A stretch of DNA of 64,000 bases from Pseudomonadota bacterium. Lineage in GTDB: Bacteria; Pseudomonadota; Gammaproteobacteria; Burkholderiales; Burkholderiaceae_C. Every line of letters starts with the position of its first letter. Position 1 is the stretch's first letter. A model generated the notes under the pieces. That model was not told where the DNA came from. It worked only from the letters and a program-made list of their open reading frames with translations, and made no database searches. Location of the stretch: assembly GCA_023387335.1 (NCBI GenBank), contig JAEWIF010000013.1, forward strand, positions 1 to 64,000. Direction: 5' to 3'. Both the position numbers and the translations under genes were made by a program. Shown here piece by piece: positions 54,034-61,423 of this stretch.

Positions 54034-54245
54034 GCCGGGCTCTCCGTGATGCGTTCGGCGAGCTGGATGGCGGCGACCGGGGCGGTGGCGCTGCACTGGG
54101 CGACCACGTCGCGGGCGCAGCTCTCGCACTGCCCGCACTGGGTCGCCACGCCCAGCTCCAGCTGGATGTCGCTGAAGTCCATGCCGGCACGCACGTGGCG
54201 GGCGATGTCCCGGTCGGAGACGCGATGGCAGACGCAGACGATCAT
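54000..54245 (-). CDS. bfd: Bacterioferritin-associated ferredoxin Bfd
   Basis: 81-residue [2Fe-2S] protein that reduces the haem of bacterioferritin to release stored iron. Ligand cysteines lie in IVCVCHRVSD (two) and TQCGQCESC. First gene after a perfect Fur-box palindrome 53 bases upstream, and linked to tonB-exbB-exbD-hemP. Its partner bfr is 3.2 kb upstream on the same strand. The C-terminal 15 residues look atypical and overlap the small membrane ORF. Confidence 0.9.
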   Translation of the reverse strand: MIVCVCHRVSDRDIARHVRAGMDFSDIQLELGVATQCGQCESCARDVVAQCSATAPVAAIQLAERITESPAWNSSSPWARA

Positions 54246-54297
54246 GGCGGAGAGGGTTTGGCTGGCGGTTGAGGAATCGGTGACTGGCCGCCAGTAT

Positions 54298-54318
54298 AAA
54301 TGCGAATCGATCGCATTT
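54298..54318. promoter_or_regulatory. Fur-box palindrome upstream of bfd-tonB-exbBD
   Basis: AAATGCGA and TCGCATTT are perfect 8-base arms around ATCGA. The arms contain AATGCGA/TCGCATT, identical to those of the site before the Fiu-like receptor, also with a 5-base spacer. Iron-dependent repression of the bfd-tonB unit is the natural reading. Confidence 0.8.
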
Positions 54319-54350
54319 GCAATATCAATGATGCCGGCCGGGGCAACCGA

Positions 54351-55031
54351 TCAGGTGTCGGCCCACATCCGCAGGAGGTTGTGGTACGTGCCCATCAGCT
54401 CGACCGTGGCCGGGCTTTCGCCGGCCGTCTGGCGCACCGAGGTCAGCGCGTTGTCGAACTCGTGCAGCAGCCGCCGCTGCTCGTCGCGGCGCACCAGGCT
54501 CTCGATCCAGAAGAACGCCGCCATCCGCGCCCCGCGCGTGACCGGCCGCACCTCGTGCACGTGCGTTCCCGGGTAGAGCACGGCGTGGCCGGCCGGCAGC
54601 TTGAAGCGGCGTTCGTCGCCCGCCTCGTAGACCGCCAGCTCGCCGCCGTCGTAGTCCTCGGGATCGGACAGGAAGACGGTGCAGGAGATGTCGGTGCGCA
54701 CACGCTGGCCGTTCTCGCCGAAGCGGATGGCGCCGTCCACGTGCCGGCCGTACGCGTTGGTCTCGCCCGAGTAGCGGTTGATGCGCGGCGGGAACACCTT
54801 GCGCGGCAGGCAGGCCGACAGGAACTGCGGCGAGCGGTCGAGTGCGCGCAAGACCATCGCGCCGATCTCGCGCGCGGCCTCGCAGTCGTTCGGCAGCTGC
54901 TCGTTGTTCTTGGCCTGCACCGCCTGCGAGCCGGCGCCTTTGCGCCCATCCGCCCAGGGGGCTTGCGCCAGCAGGCGGCGGGCGCGCGAGAGGTCGTCGG
55001 CGTCGAGCAGGCCGGGCAGGGTCAGGAGCAT
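54351..55031 (-). CDS. piuC: PKHD-type Fe(II)/2-oxoglutarate hydroxylase PiuC/YbiX
   Basis: 226 residues. The iron-binding His-x-Asp is in GRHVDGAIRFGENG near residue 97, the distal histidine in GTHVHEVRPVTRG near 158, followed by the 2-oxoglutarate arginine. In E. coli and Pseudomonas the gene follows a Fiu/PiuA receptor, as here after 28 bases. The substrate is unknown; siderophore processing is suspected. Confidence 0.92.
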   Translation of the reverse strand: MLLTLPGLLDADDLSRARRLLAQAPWADGRKGAGSQAVQAKNNEQLPNDCEAAREIGAMVLRALDRSPQFLSACLPRKVFPPRINRYSGETNAYGRHVDGAIRFGENGQRVRTDISCTVFLSDPEDYDGGELAVYEAGDERRFKLPAGHAVLYPGTHVHEVRPVTRGARMAAFFWIESLVRRDEQRRLLHEFDNALTSVRQTAGESPATVELMGTYHNLLRMWADT

Positions 55032-55059
55032 GGCGGCGGCTGTGCGTGAGTGAAGGGGA

Positions 55060-57330
55060 CTAGAACTTCGCGGTCAGCGACACCTGCAGCAGGCGGCCTG
55101 CGCCGGGGATGTAGTGGCCGCGGTAGAGCGACTCGGCGTACAGCTTGTCGGTGACGTTGGCGAGGTTGGCCTTGAGCATCATCGAGGAGCTGATCGCGTA
55201 CTCGGCCATCAGGTCGACCGTCGTGAAGCCGGGCGCCTCCCAGGCGGGCGCGGTCACGTCGGCCGGCGCTTGCTTGCTGCGGAAGTTCAGGCCGCTGCCC
55301 ACGCGCCACTGCGGCGTCAGCTGGTAGGTGGTCCACACGGTGCCGCTGTGCCTGGGCGTCAGGCCGGGACGGTCACCGACTCGGTTGCCGGCGGTGGTGA
55401 CGGTGGAAGCCGCCTCGTCGACCTTGGCGACCGGCATCCACATGTACGAGCCGTACACCTCCCACTTGGGCGTGAGGCGGCCGACCGCGTCGATCTCCAC
55501 GCCGGCGGTGTGGCGCTTGCCCGAGAGCAGCAGCCGGTCGGCGGCGGTGTCCGGGTCGGTGTTGCGCTCGTTCTTCTTGGTGGAGCGGAAGACGGCCAGG
55601 CGGGTCGAGAAGCGCTTGTCGGCCGAGTCCAGCTTGGCGCCGATCTCGATGTTCTCGCTCTGCTCGGGCGCCGTGTTGGCGCTCTGCGCGTTGTACGAAT
55701 AGGTGTCGCCCGAGGTGTTGAACGAGGTGCCGTAGGAGAAGTGGAACGAGCTCAGCTCGGTCGGCTGGTACAGCAGGCCCACGCGCTTGCTCACTTCGGA
55801 GATCTTCTGCGCGTAGTGCAGCGCGGTCTCCGGACCGGCGGCGTTGTTCGGCAGGTTGAACTGGTCGTACTGGCCGTCCAGGCTGTCGTAGCGCAGGCCG
55901 CCCAGCACCTTCCAGTGCGGCGCCACCTGCACCAGGTCCTGCACGTAAGCGCCCCAGCCCTTGGCCACGAACTGGTTGCCCAGTCGCAGCACGCGGCTCG
56001 ATTCGTCGATGGAAGCGCCGTCATCCGGCGTGCCGGCCAGCGTGGTCGGCTTGACCAGATTCACGCCGCCCTGCGCCGCGGAGCGGGCCGCGAACACGGT
56101 CTTTTCCTCGCGCGCGGCATCCACGCCGGTCTGCAGTTCGTGCTGCAGGCCCAGCGCCTGGAACTTGCCGGTGTAGTCGCTCTGCACGTGCAGCGTGTCG
56201 ACGTCCTGGATCTTCAGGCTGGTGCCGCGGGTGAACACCGTCCTCGGGCCGAAGTTGGAGAGGTCCGCCAGCACGCCGCCCGGCTGCTGCGCCGCCGGCG
56301 CGAAGCGGATGGCGCTCGCGCGCAGGTCGCGCTCGAACTGGCCCTTGCGAACCTGGGTGCGCAGCTCGCCGCCGAGGTCGAAGCGGTGGATGTGGCTGAA
56401 CGAAGCGATCCTGGCGCCGCCGTCGTTGCGGTCGCTGGCCATGCCGTAGTAGTTCGTCGGCGCCAGGCCCGGGATGATCGTGTTGGAAGCGCTGGTATCG
56501 GTGGCGCGCGGGCGGATCCACGGCAGGCCGTAGTTGATGCCGTTGTTGTTGTCCAGCCAGTACAGGCTGGCCATGAACTCGTCGCGCTGCCCGATGCCCC
56601 AGCGGAAGGAGCCGGCCGCGCCGTACTTGTCGATGCTGCTGCCCGAGCCGTTGTTGTCGGCGCGGGTGCGCATCAGGTTCAGGCGCAGCGCCGCGTCCTC
56701 GCCGGTGTGGAAATTGAAGTCGCCGGTGACGCGGCCGTAGCCGTGGCTGCCGACCGTGGTGGCCACCTCGTGCTCGTTGATCAGGCGCGGCACCTTGCTC
56801 ACCTGGTTGACGGCGCCGCCGGTGGAACCGCGGCCGAACAGCATCGAGGCCGAACCGCGCAGCACTTCCATGCGGTCCAGGTTGAAGGTGTCGCGGTCGT
56901 AGAACGCGGGGTCGCGCATGCCGTCCAGGAAGATGTCGCCGGTGCCGGCCAGCGAGAAGCCGCGCAGGCGGATGTCCTCCTCGCCGCCCTCGGCCGCCAG
57001 GAAGCTGATGCCGGCGGTGTTGCGCAGCGCTTCCTTCACGGTGTCGAGGTTGCGGTCGTCCATCAGCTTCTCGGTCACGACGGTGATCGACTGCGGGATG
57101 TCGCGCAACTGCTGGGTGCCGCGGCCGATGTTGGTCGTGGTGGCGCGCAACGCCTCCTTGCCTTCGGGCGCCTCGGCCTTCTCCTTGACGGTCACGGGCG
57201 CCAGGCTGCGGCTCTCGGGGGCGGGCGCGGGCGCGGATTGCGCCCAGGCGCCGGCGGACGCCGCGAACAGCAGCGCGCCAAGCGGCAGCAGGGCAGGGGA
57301 TTGCGGGAGCGAAGTTTCTTTAGCAGCCAA
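55060..57330 (-). CDS. fiu: TonB-dependent catecholate siderophore receptor (Fiu/PiuA-like)
   Basis: 756-residue outer-membrane receptor. Signal peptide ending near ASAGAWAQS; the plug (about 55-200) has a TonB-box-like APVTVKEKA, QLRDIPQSITVVTEKLMDD and VEVLRGSASMLFGRGS-type sequence (EVLRGSASMLFGRGSTGG); the 22-strand barrel ends in LLQVSLTAKF with terminal Phe. Fiu-like receptors import monomeric catecholates and catechol-bearing antibiotics. A Fur palindrome lies 120 bases upstream, and piuC follows. Confidence 0.92.
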   Translation of the reverse strand: MAAKETSLPQSPALLPLGALLFAASAGAWAQSAPAPAPESRSLAPVTVKEKAEAPEGKEALRATTTNIGRGTQQLRDIPQSITVVTEKLMDDRNLDTVKEALRNTAGISFLAAEGGEEDIRLRGFSLAGTGDIFLDGMRDPAFYDRDTFNLDRMEVLRGSASMLFGRGSTGGAVNQVSKVPRLINEHEVATTVGSHGYGRVTGDFNFHTGEDAALRLNLMRTRADNNGSGSSIDKYGAAGSFRWGIGQRDEFMASLYWLDNNNGINYGLPWIRPRATDTSASNTIIPGLAPTNYYGMASDRNDGGARIASFSHIHRFDLGGELRTQVRKGQFERDLRASAIRFAPAAQQPGGVLADLSNFGPRTVFTRGTSLKIQDVDTLHVQSDYTGKFQALGLQHELQTGVDAAREEKTVFAARSAAQGGVNLVKPTTLAGTPDDGASIDESSRVLRLGNQFVAKGWGAYVQDLVQVAPHWKVLGGLRYDSLDGQYDQFNLPNNAAGPETALHYAQKISEVSKRVGLLYQPTELSSFHFSYGTSFNTSGDTYSYNAQSANTAPEQSENIEIGAKLDSADKRFSTRLAVFRSTKKNERNTDPDTAADRLLLSGKRHTAGVEIDAVGRLTPKWEVYGSYMWMPVAKVDEAASTVTTAGNRVGDRPGLTPRHSGTVWTTYQLTPQWRVGSGLNFRSKQAPADVTAPAWEAPGFTTVDLMAEYAISSSMMLKANLANVTDKLYAESLYRGHYIPGAGRLLQVSLTAKF

Positions 57331-57349
57331 GCTGGCCTCCAGTTGTCGT

Positions 57350-57373
57350 GCCCGCTGTGGCGGGCGCTTTTTT
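57350..57373 (+). terminator. Plus-strand terminator-like hairpin in the receptor leader
   Basis: GCCCGC-TGTG-GCGGGC followed by GC and six T on the plus strand. No plus-strand gene ends here. It lies in the receptor gene's leader, where on the minus strand it is a hairpin preceded by A6. Confidence 0.5.
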
Positions 57374-57450
57374 CGGGGAGGCTGGCTGGGAGCGCGCCGC
57401 GAGTGGGCGCACAGGCTTGGCTGGCCGGGGTTCGGCCGGGATTGTAGCGC

Positions 57451-57473
57451 TGAATGCGAATGACTCGCATTCA
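57451..57473. promoter_or_regulatory. Fur-box palindrome upstream of the Fiu-like receptor
   Basis: TGAATGCGA and TCGCATTCA are perfect 9-base arms around ATGAC, spanning 23 bp. It lies between bfr and the receptor gene and should repress the receptor-piuC unit when iron is plentiful. Confidence 0.85.
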
Positions 57474-57492
57474 GTGGGCGATCAAGCGAAGA

Positions 57493-57969
57493 TCAGCCGG
57501 GCTCGCCCATCGCCGACTGCAGGTAGTTCTGCAGGCCGACCTTGCCCAGCAGGTCGAGCTGGGTCTCGAGGTAGTCGATGTGTTCCTCGGTGTCCTCGAG
57601 GATGCGCTCGAGGATCTCGCGCGAGATGTAGTCGCGCACCGTCTCGCAATGCGCGATGCCTTCCTTGACCGCGGCCTGCGCGCCGCGCTCGCTGCGCAGG
57701 TCGCATTCGAGGATCTCCGGCACGGTCTCGCCGACCATCAGCTTGCCCAGGTCCTGCAGGTTGGGCAGCGCGTCCAGGAACAGGATGCGCTCCATCAACT
57801 TGTCGGCGTGCTTCATCTCGCCGATGGACTCCTCGTACTCCTTCTTCGCGAGCTTGTCGAAGCCCCAGTGCTTGAGGATCCGGTAATGCAGGAAGTACTG
57901 GTTGGTGGCGGTCAGCTCGTTCTTGAGCTGCGCCTGCAGGTGCTGGATGACGCCGGGATCGCCTTGCAT
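57493..57969 (-). CDS. bfr: Bacterioferritin
   Basis: 158-residue haem-containing iron-storage protein forming a 24-mer. Haem ligand Met52 is in IGEMKHADKL. Ferroxidase residues Glu18, Glu51, His54, Glu94 and His130 are in place, but position 127, glutamate in the E. coli protein, is threonine (EDTEEH). A Shine-Dalgarno GGAG lies nine bases before the ATG, immediately after a long hairpin. Follows ahpF; bfd is further downstream. Confidence 0.94.
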   Translation of the reverse strand: MQGDPGVIQHLQAQLKNELTATNQYFLHYRILKHWGFDKLAKKEYEESIGEMKHADKLMERILFLDALPNLQDLGKLMVGETVPEILECDLRSERGAQAAVKEGIAHCETVRDYISREILERILEDTEEHIDYLETQLDLLGKVGLQNYLQSAMGEPG

Positions 57970-57982
57970 TTGTTGTTCTCCA

Positions 57983-58024
57983 GGAGCGGAAAGTGGAGAG
58001 TGATTCTCTCCCGATTTCCGCTCC
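57983..58024 (-). promoter_or_regulatory. Long nested hairpin between ahpF and bfr
   Basis: Outer arms GGAGCGGAAA/TTTCCGCTCC (10 bp) and inner arms GGAGAG/CTCTCC (6 bp) are separated by small internal loops, so the whole 42 bases fold on themselves. It ends directly at the bfr Shine-Dalgarno. No U-tract follows, so it is a leader element, a processing site or a weak terminator of ahpF. Confidence 0.65.
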
Positions 58025-58033
58025 CGAAGAACA

Positions 58034-59596
58034 TCAGGCCGGCACCGGAGCCGAGCTGCGGATCAGGTGGTCGAACGCGCCCAGCGCGGCCTTGGCGCCG
58101 TCACCGGCGGCGATGATGATCTGCTTGAACGGCACGGTGGTCGCGTCGCCCGCGGCGAACACGCCCGGCACCGAGGTCTGTCCCTTCGCATCGACCACGA
58201 TCTCGCCGTGCCGGGACAGCTCCAGCGAGCCCTTCAGCCATTCGGTGTTGGGCACCAGGCCGATCTGCACGAACACGCCTTCGAGGTCCACGCGCTTTTC
58301 CTCGCCGGTCGCGCGGTCCTTGTACTTCAGGCCGTTCACCTTCTGCTCGCCGGTGATTTCGGTGGTCTGCGCGTTCATGATCACCTCGACGTTCGGCAGC
58401 GAGCGCAGCTTGCGCTGCAGCACCTCGTCCGCGCGCAGCTTGGTGTCGAACTCCACCAGCGTCACGTGCGCCACGAGGCCGGCCAGGTCGATGGCCGCCT
58501 CCACGCCGGAGTTGCCGCCGCCGATCACCGCCACGCGCTTGCCCTTGAACAGCGGGCCGTCGCAGTGCGGGCAGTAGGCCACGCCCTTGTTCCTGAACTC
58601 CTTCTCGCCCGGCACGCCGATGTTGCGCCAGCGGGCGCCGGTGGAGATGACGACCGATCGGGCCTTCAGCGAGGCGCCGTTCTCCAGCTCCACCTCGATC
58701 AGGTCGCTGCCCCGCCTGAGCGCCTTGGCGCGCTGCAGGTTCATGATGTCCACGTCGTAGTTGCGAACGTGCTCCTCGAGCGCCAGCGCGAACTTCGGGC
58801 CCTCGGTCTCCTTGATCGAGATGAAGTTCTCGATGCCCAGCGTGTCCAGCACCTGGCCGCCGAAGCGCTCCGACGCGATGCCGGTGCGGATGCCCTTGCG
58901 CGCGGCGTACACCGCGGCGGCGGCGCCGGCGGGGCCGCCGCCGACGATCAGCACGTCGAACGGGTCCTTGGCGGCGATCTTCTTGGCTTCTCGCTCGGTG
59001 CCCGAGGTGTCGATCCTGGCGATGATCTCCTCCAGGCTCATGCGGCCGTTGCCGAACATGGTGCCGTTCAGGAAGACCGTGGGCACGCCCATGATCTCGC
59101 GTTCCTTGATCTCGTCCTGGAACAGGCCGCCCTCGATCATGGTGGCCTTGATGCGCGGGTTCTGCACCGCCATGAGGTTGAGCGCCTGCACCACGTCCGG
59201 GCAGTTGTGGCAGGTCAGCGAGACGTAGATCTCGAAGTCGAAGTCGCCGTCCAGCGCGCGGATCTGCTCCAGCAGCGCCTGCTCCACCTTGGGCGGGTAG
59301 CCGCCGACCTGCAGCAGCGCCAGCACCAGGGAGGTGAATTCATGGCCCATCGGCAGGCCGGCGAAGCGCGGGCCGTGGTTCTCGCCGGGGCGGGTGATCT
59401 GGAACGAGGGCGTGCGGTGCGGGCCGCCGCGCGTTTCGGTGACGGTGACGCGGGGCGAGGCGTCGGCGATGTCCTTGAGCAGCGCCTGCATGTCGCTCGA
59501 AGCCTGGGTGTCGTCGAGCGACGCGACGATCTCCACCGGCTGCGTCATGCGCTCCAGGTAGGCGGCGAGCTGGGCTTTCAGGTTGGCATCGAGCAT
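58034..59596 (-). CDS. ahpF: Alkyl hydroperoxide reductase subunit F
   Basis: 520-residue flavoprotein that passes electrons from NAD(P)H to AhpC. N-terminal thioredoxin-like domain with SLTCHNCPDVV near residue 127; FAD motif VLIVGGGPAGAAAAVYAA near 213; redox-active GVAYCPHCDGPLFKG near 343; second nucleotide motif AVIGGGNSGVEAAIDLAG. It lies 118 bases after ahpC across a strong terminator hairpin. Confidence 0.96.
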   Translation of the reverse strand: MLDANLKAQLAAYLERMTQPVEIVASLDDTQASSDMQALLKDIADASPRVTVTETRGGPHRTPSFQITRPGENHGPRFAGLPMGHEFTSLVLALLQVGGYPPKVEQALLEQIRALDGDFDFEIYVSLTCHNCPDVVQALNLMAVQNPRIKATMIEGGLFQDEIKEREIMGVPTVFLNGTMFGNGRMSLEEIIARIDTSGTEREAKKIAAKDPFDVLIVGGGPAGAAAAVYAARKGIRTGIASERFGGQVLDTLGIENFISIKETEGPKFALALEEHVRNYDVDIMNLQRAKALRRGSDLIEVELENGASLKARSVVISTGARWRNIGVPGEKEFRNKGVAYCPHCDGPLFKGKRVAVIGGGNSGVEAAIDLAGLVAHVTLVEFDTKLRADEVLQRKLRSLPNVEVIMNAQTTEITGEQKVNGLKYKDRATGEEKRVDLEGVFVQIGLVPNTEWLKGSLELSRHGEIVVDAKGQTSVPGVFAAGDATTVPFKQIIIAAGDGAKAALGAFDHLIRSSAPVPA

Positions 59597-59624
59597 GGGA
59601 ATCCTTCTTCGTGTACTGCAGGAA

Positions 59625-59659
59625 AGAAAAAGGCCCGGGGGCGGGTGCGCCCGGGCCTT
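59625..59659 (-). terminator. Terminator/attenuator between ahpC and ahpF
   Basis: AAGGCCCGGG and CCCGGGCCTT make a perfect 10-bp stem around a 10-base loop, followed on the minus strand by T5 and a T-rich run. It should reduce ahpF transcription relative to ahpC. Confidence 0.85.
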
Positions 59660-59714
59660 GGCAGCCGCGGCGGCAGAGCCGTCCGCGGTGGCTGAGGGCT
59701 TTCGCTCTTTTCGC

Positions 59715-60287
59715 TTAGATCTTGCCGACCAGGTCGAGCGAGGGCTTCAGCGTCTCGGCGCCTTGCTCCCACTTGGCGGGGCAGACTTCGCCCGGGTGCG
59801 CGGCCACGTACTGGGCGGCCTTCAGGCGGCGCAGGGTTTCCTTGGCGTCACGGCCGATGCCGTTGTCGTGCACCTCGATGGTCTTGATGCGGCCTTCCGG
59901 ATCGATGATGAAGGTGCCGCGCAGCGCCAGGCCGGTGTCCTCGCCCTCGGTGATCAGCACCTGGAAGAACGTGGCCAGCTGGTGGCTGGGGTCGCCCACC
60001 AGCGGGTACTGCACCTTCTTGATGGTGTCGGACGTGTCGTGCCAGGCCTTGTGGGTGAAGTGGGTGTCGGTCGACACGCCGTAGACCTCGGCGCCCAGCT
60101 TCTGGAACTCGGCGTAGTTGTCGGCCAGGTCGCCCAGTTCGGTCGGGCAGACGAAGGTGAAGTCGGCCGGGTAGAAGACCACCACGGACCACTTGCCCTT
60201 GAAGTTGTCCTGGCTGACCGGGACGAACTTGCCCTTGTGGTAGGCCGTGGCCTGGAACGCGGGGATCTGGGTATTGATCAGGGACAT
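59715..60287 (-). CDS. ahpC: Alkyl hydroperoxide reductase subunit C (peroxiredoxin)
   Basis: 190-residue typical 2-Cys peroxiredoxin reducing H2O2 and organic peroxides. Peroxidatic cysteine in FTFVCPTELGDL near residue 47; resolving cysteine in GEVCPAKWE near 166; C-terminal helix present. The ATG at 60287 (MSLINTQIPAF) is the family start and has AGGA upstream. The 120 bases before it are AT-rich for this genome; I could not identify an OxyR site with confidence. Confidence 0.96.
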   Translation of the reverse strand: MSLINTQIPAFQATAYHKGKFVPVSQDNFKGKWSVVVFYPADFTFVCPTELGDLADNYAEFQKLGAEVYGVSTDTHFTHKAWHDTSDTIKKVQYPLVGDPSHQLATFFQVLITEGEDTGLALRGTFIIDPEGRIKTIEVHDNGIGRDAKETLRRLKAAQYVAAHPGEVCPAKWEQGAETLKPSLDLVGKI

Positions 60288-60407
60288 CAATGCTTTCCTT
60301 CTAGGTTTGCCAAAAACGCTTTGGTGAACCCAGAGGTTAAGGCCAGGGCTCCGATTAAGCCAATTCATTGACTCAATCCAGCTCATGGCCTGAGGCTATT
60401 GACCGCC

Positions 60408-61238
60408 TCAATACTCGAGCCGCTCGGGCCGGATCTCCTGCAGGATCGTGGTGGCGATCTCTTCGATCGACTTGGTCGTCGTCGACAGCCAGCGGATGCC
60501 GGCGCGCCTCATCATGGCCTCCGCCTCGGCCACCTCCATCCGGCAGTTCTCCAGCGCGGCGTAGCGCGACTTGGGCCGCCGCTCGTTGCGGATCTCCGAG
60601 AGCCGCTCGGGCTGGATGGTCAGCCCGAAGATCTTCTTGCGATGCGGCACCAGCGCGCTCGGCAGCTGCTGGCGCTCGAAGTCCTCCGGGATCAGCGGGT
60701 AGTTGGCCGCCTTCAGGCCGTGCTGCATGGCCAGGTAGAGCGAAGTCGGCGTCTTGCCGCTGCGGCTGACGCCGACCAGGATGACGTCGGCCGAGTCGAG
60801 GTCCCGGTTGCTCTGGCCGTCGTCGTGCGCCAGGCTGAAGTTGATGGCCTCGATGCGGTCGTGGTACTCCTTGCTCTTGCTCACGTCGGAGAAGCGGCCC
60901 ACGCGGTGGTTGGACTTCATGCCCAGCTCGATCTCCAGCGGCCGCACGAAGGTGCCGAACATGTCGAGCAGCATCCCCTTGCAGCCGTCCTCGATGACCT
61001 GGAGGATCTCCACGTTCACCAGGGTCGTGAACACGACCGGCCGGCGCCCCTCCATCTCGGCCACGTGGTTCACCTGCCGCACCACCTGGTGGGCCTTGTC
61101 GACCGTGTCGATGAACGGCAGCCGCACGTGGCGCGGCTTGAACTCGAACTGGGCCAGGATGGCGTTGCCGAACGTCTCGGCCGTGATGCCGGTGCCGTCA
61201 GAGATGAAGAAGACGGTGCGCGAGTGCTGGGACGCCAT
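60408..61238 (-). CDS. ppsR: PEP synthetase regulatory protein (kinase/pyrophosphorylase)
   Basis: 276-residue DUF299 enzyme that switches PEP synthase off by ADP-dependent phosphorylation and on by phosphate-dependent removal. SRTVFFISDGTGITAETFG near the start and the P-loop ADVILVGVSRSGKTPTSLYL near residue 150 are diagnostic. The ATG at 61238 fits the family N-terminus; an upstream ATG at 61271 is possible, and neither has a clear ribosome site. Divergent from its target ppsA. Confidence 0.93.
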   Translation of the reverse strand: MASQHSRTVFFISDGTGITAETFGNAILAQFEFKPRHVRLPFIDTVDKAHQVVRQVNHVAEMEGRRPVVFTTLVNVEILQVIEDGCKGMLLDMFGTFVRPLEIELGMKSNHRVGRFSDVSKSKEYHDRIEAINFSLAHDDGQSNRDLDSADVILVGVSRSGKTPTSLYLAMQHGLKAANYPLIPEDFERQQLPSALVPHRKKIFGLTIQPERLSEIRNERRPKSRYAALENCRMEVAEAEAMMRRAGIRWLSTTTKSIEEIATTILQEIRPERLEY

Positions 61239-61423
61239 CGGGATGGTGCTTTCAGACGGGTGCAAGGCCATGGAAAGGCCCGCGTGCCTACAATGGCCGG
61301 CAATTATCTGCCCCCTGTGATGACGCTTTCCGGCCCATTCGAACAAGCACAAAGCCGACTTTGCGGACAGGACGGCGCGCGCTGCTTCAGCGCAGACCCG
61401 GTTTCAACTTCTGGAGTTTCCCC

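Noticed and set aside
60288..60407. Possible OxyR site upstream of ahpC
   Set aside because: The region is AT-rich with a small ATTGA-C-TCAAT dyad, but I could not fit the four-part OxyR pattern.
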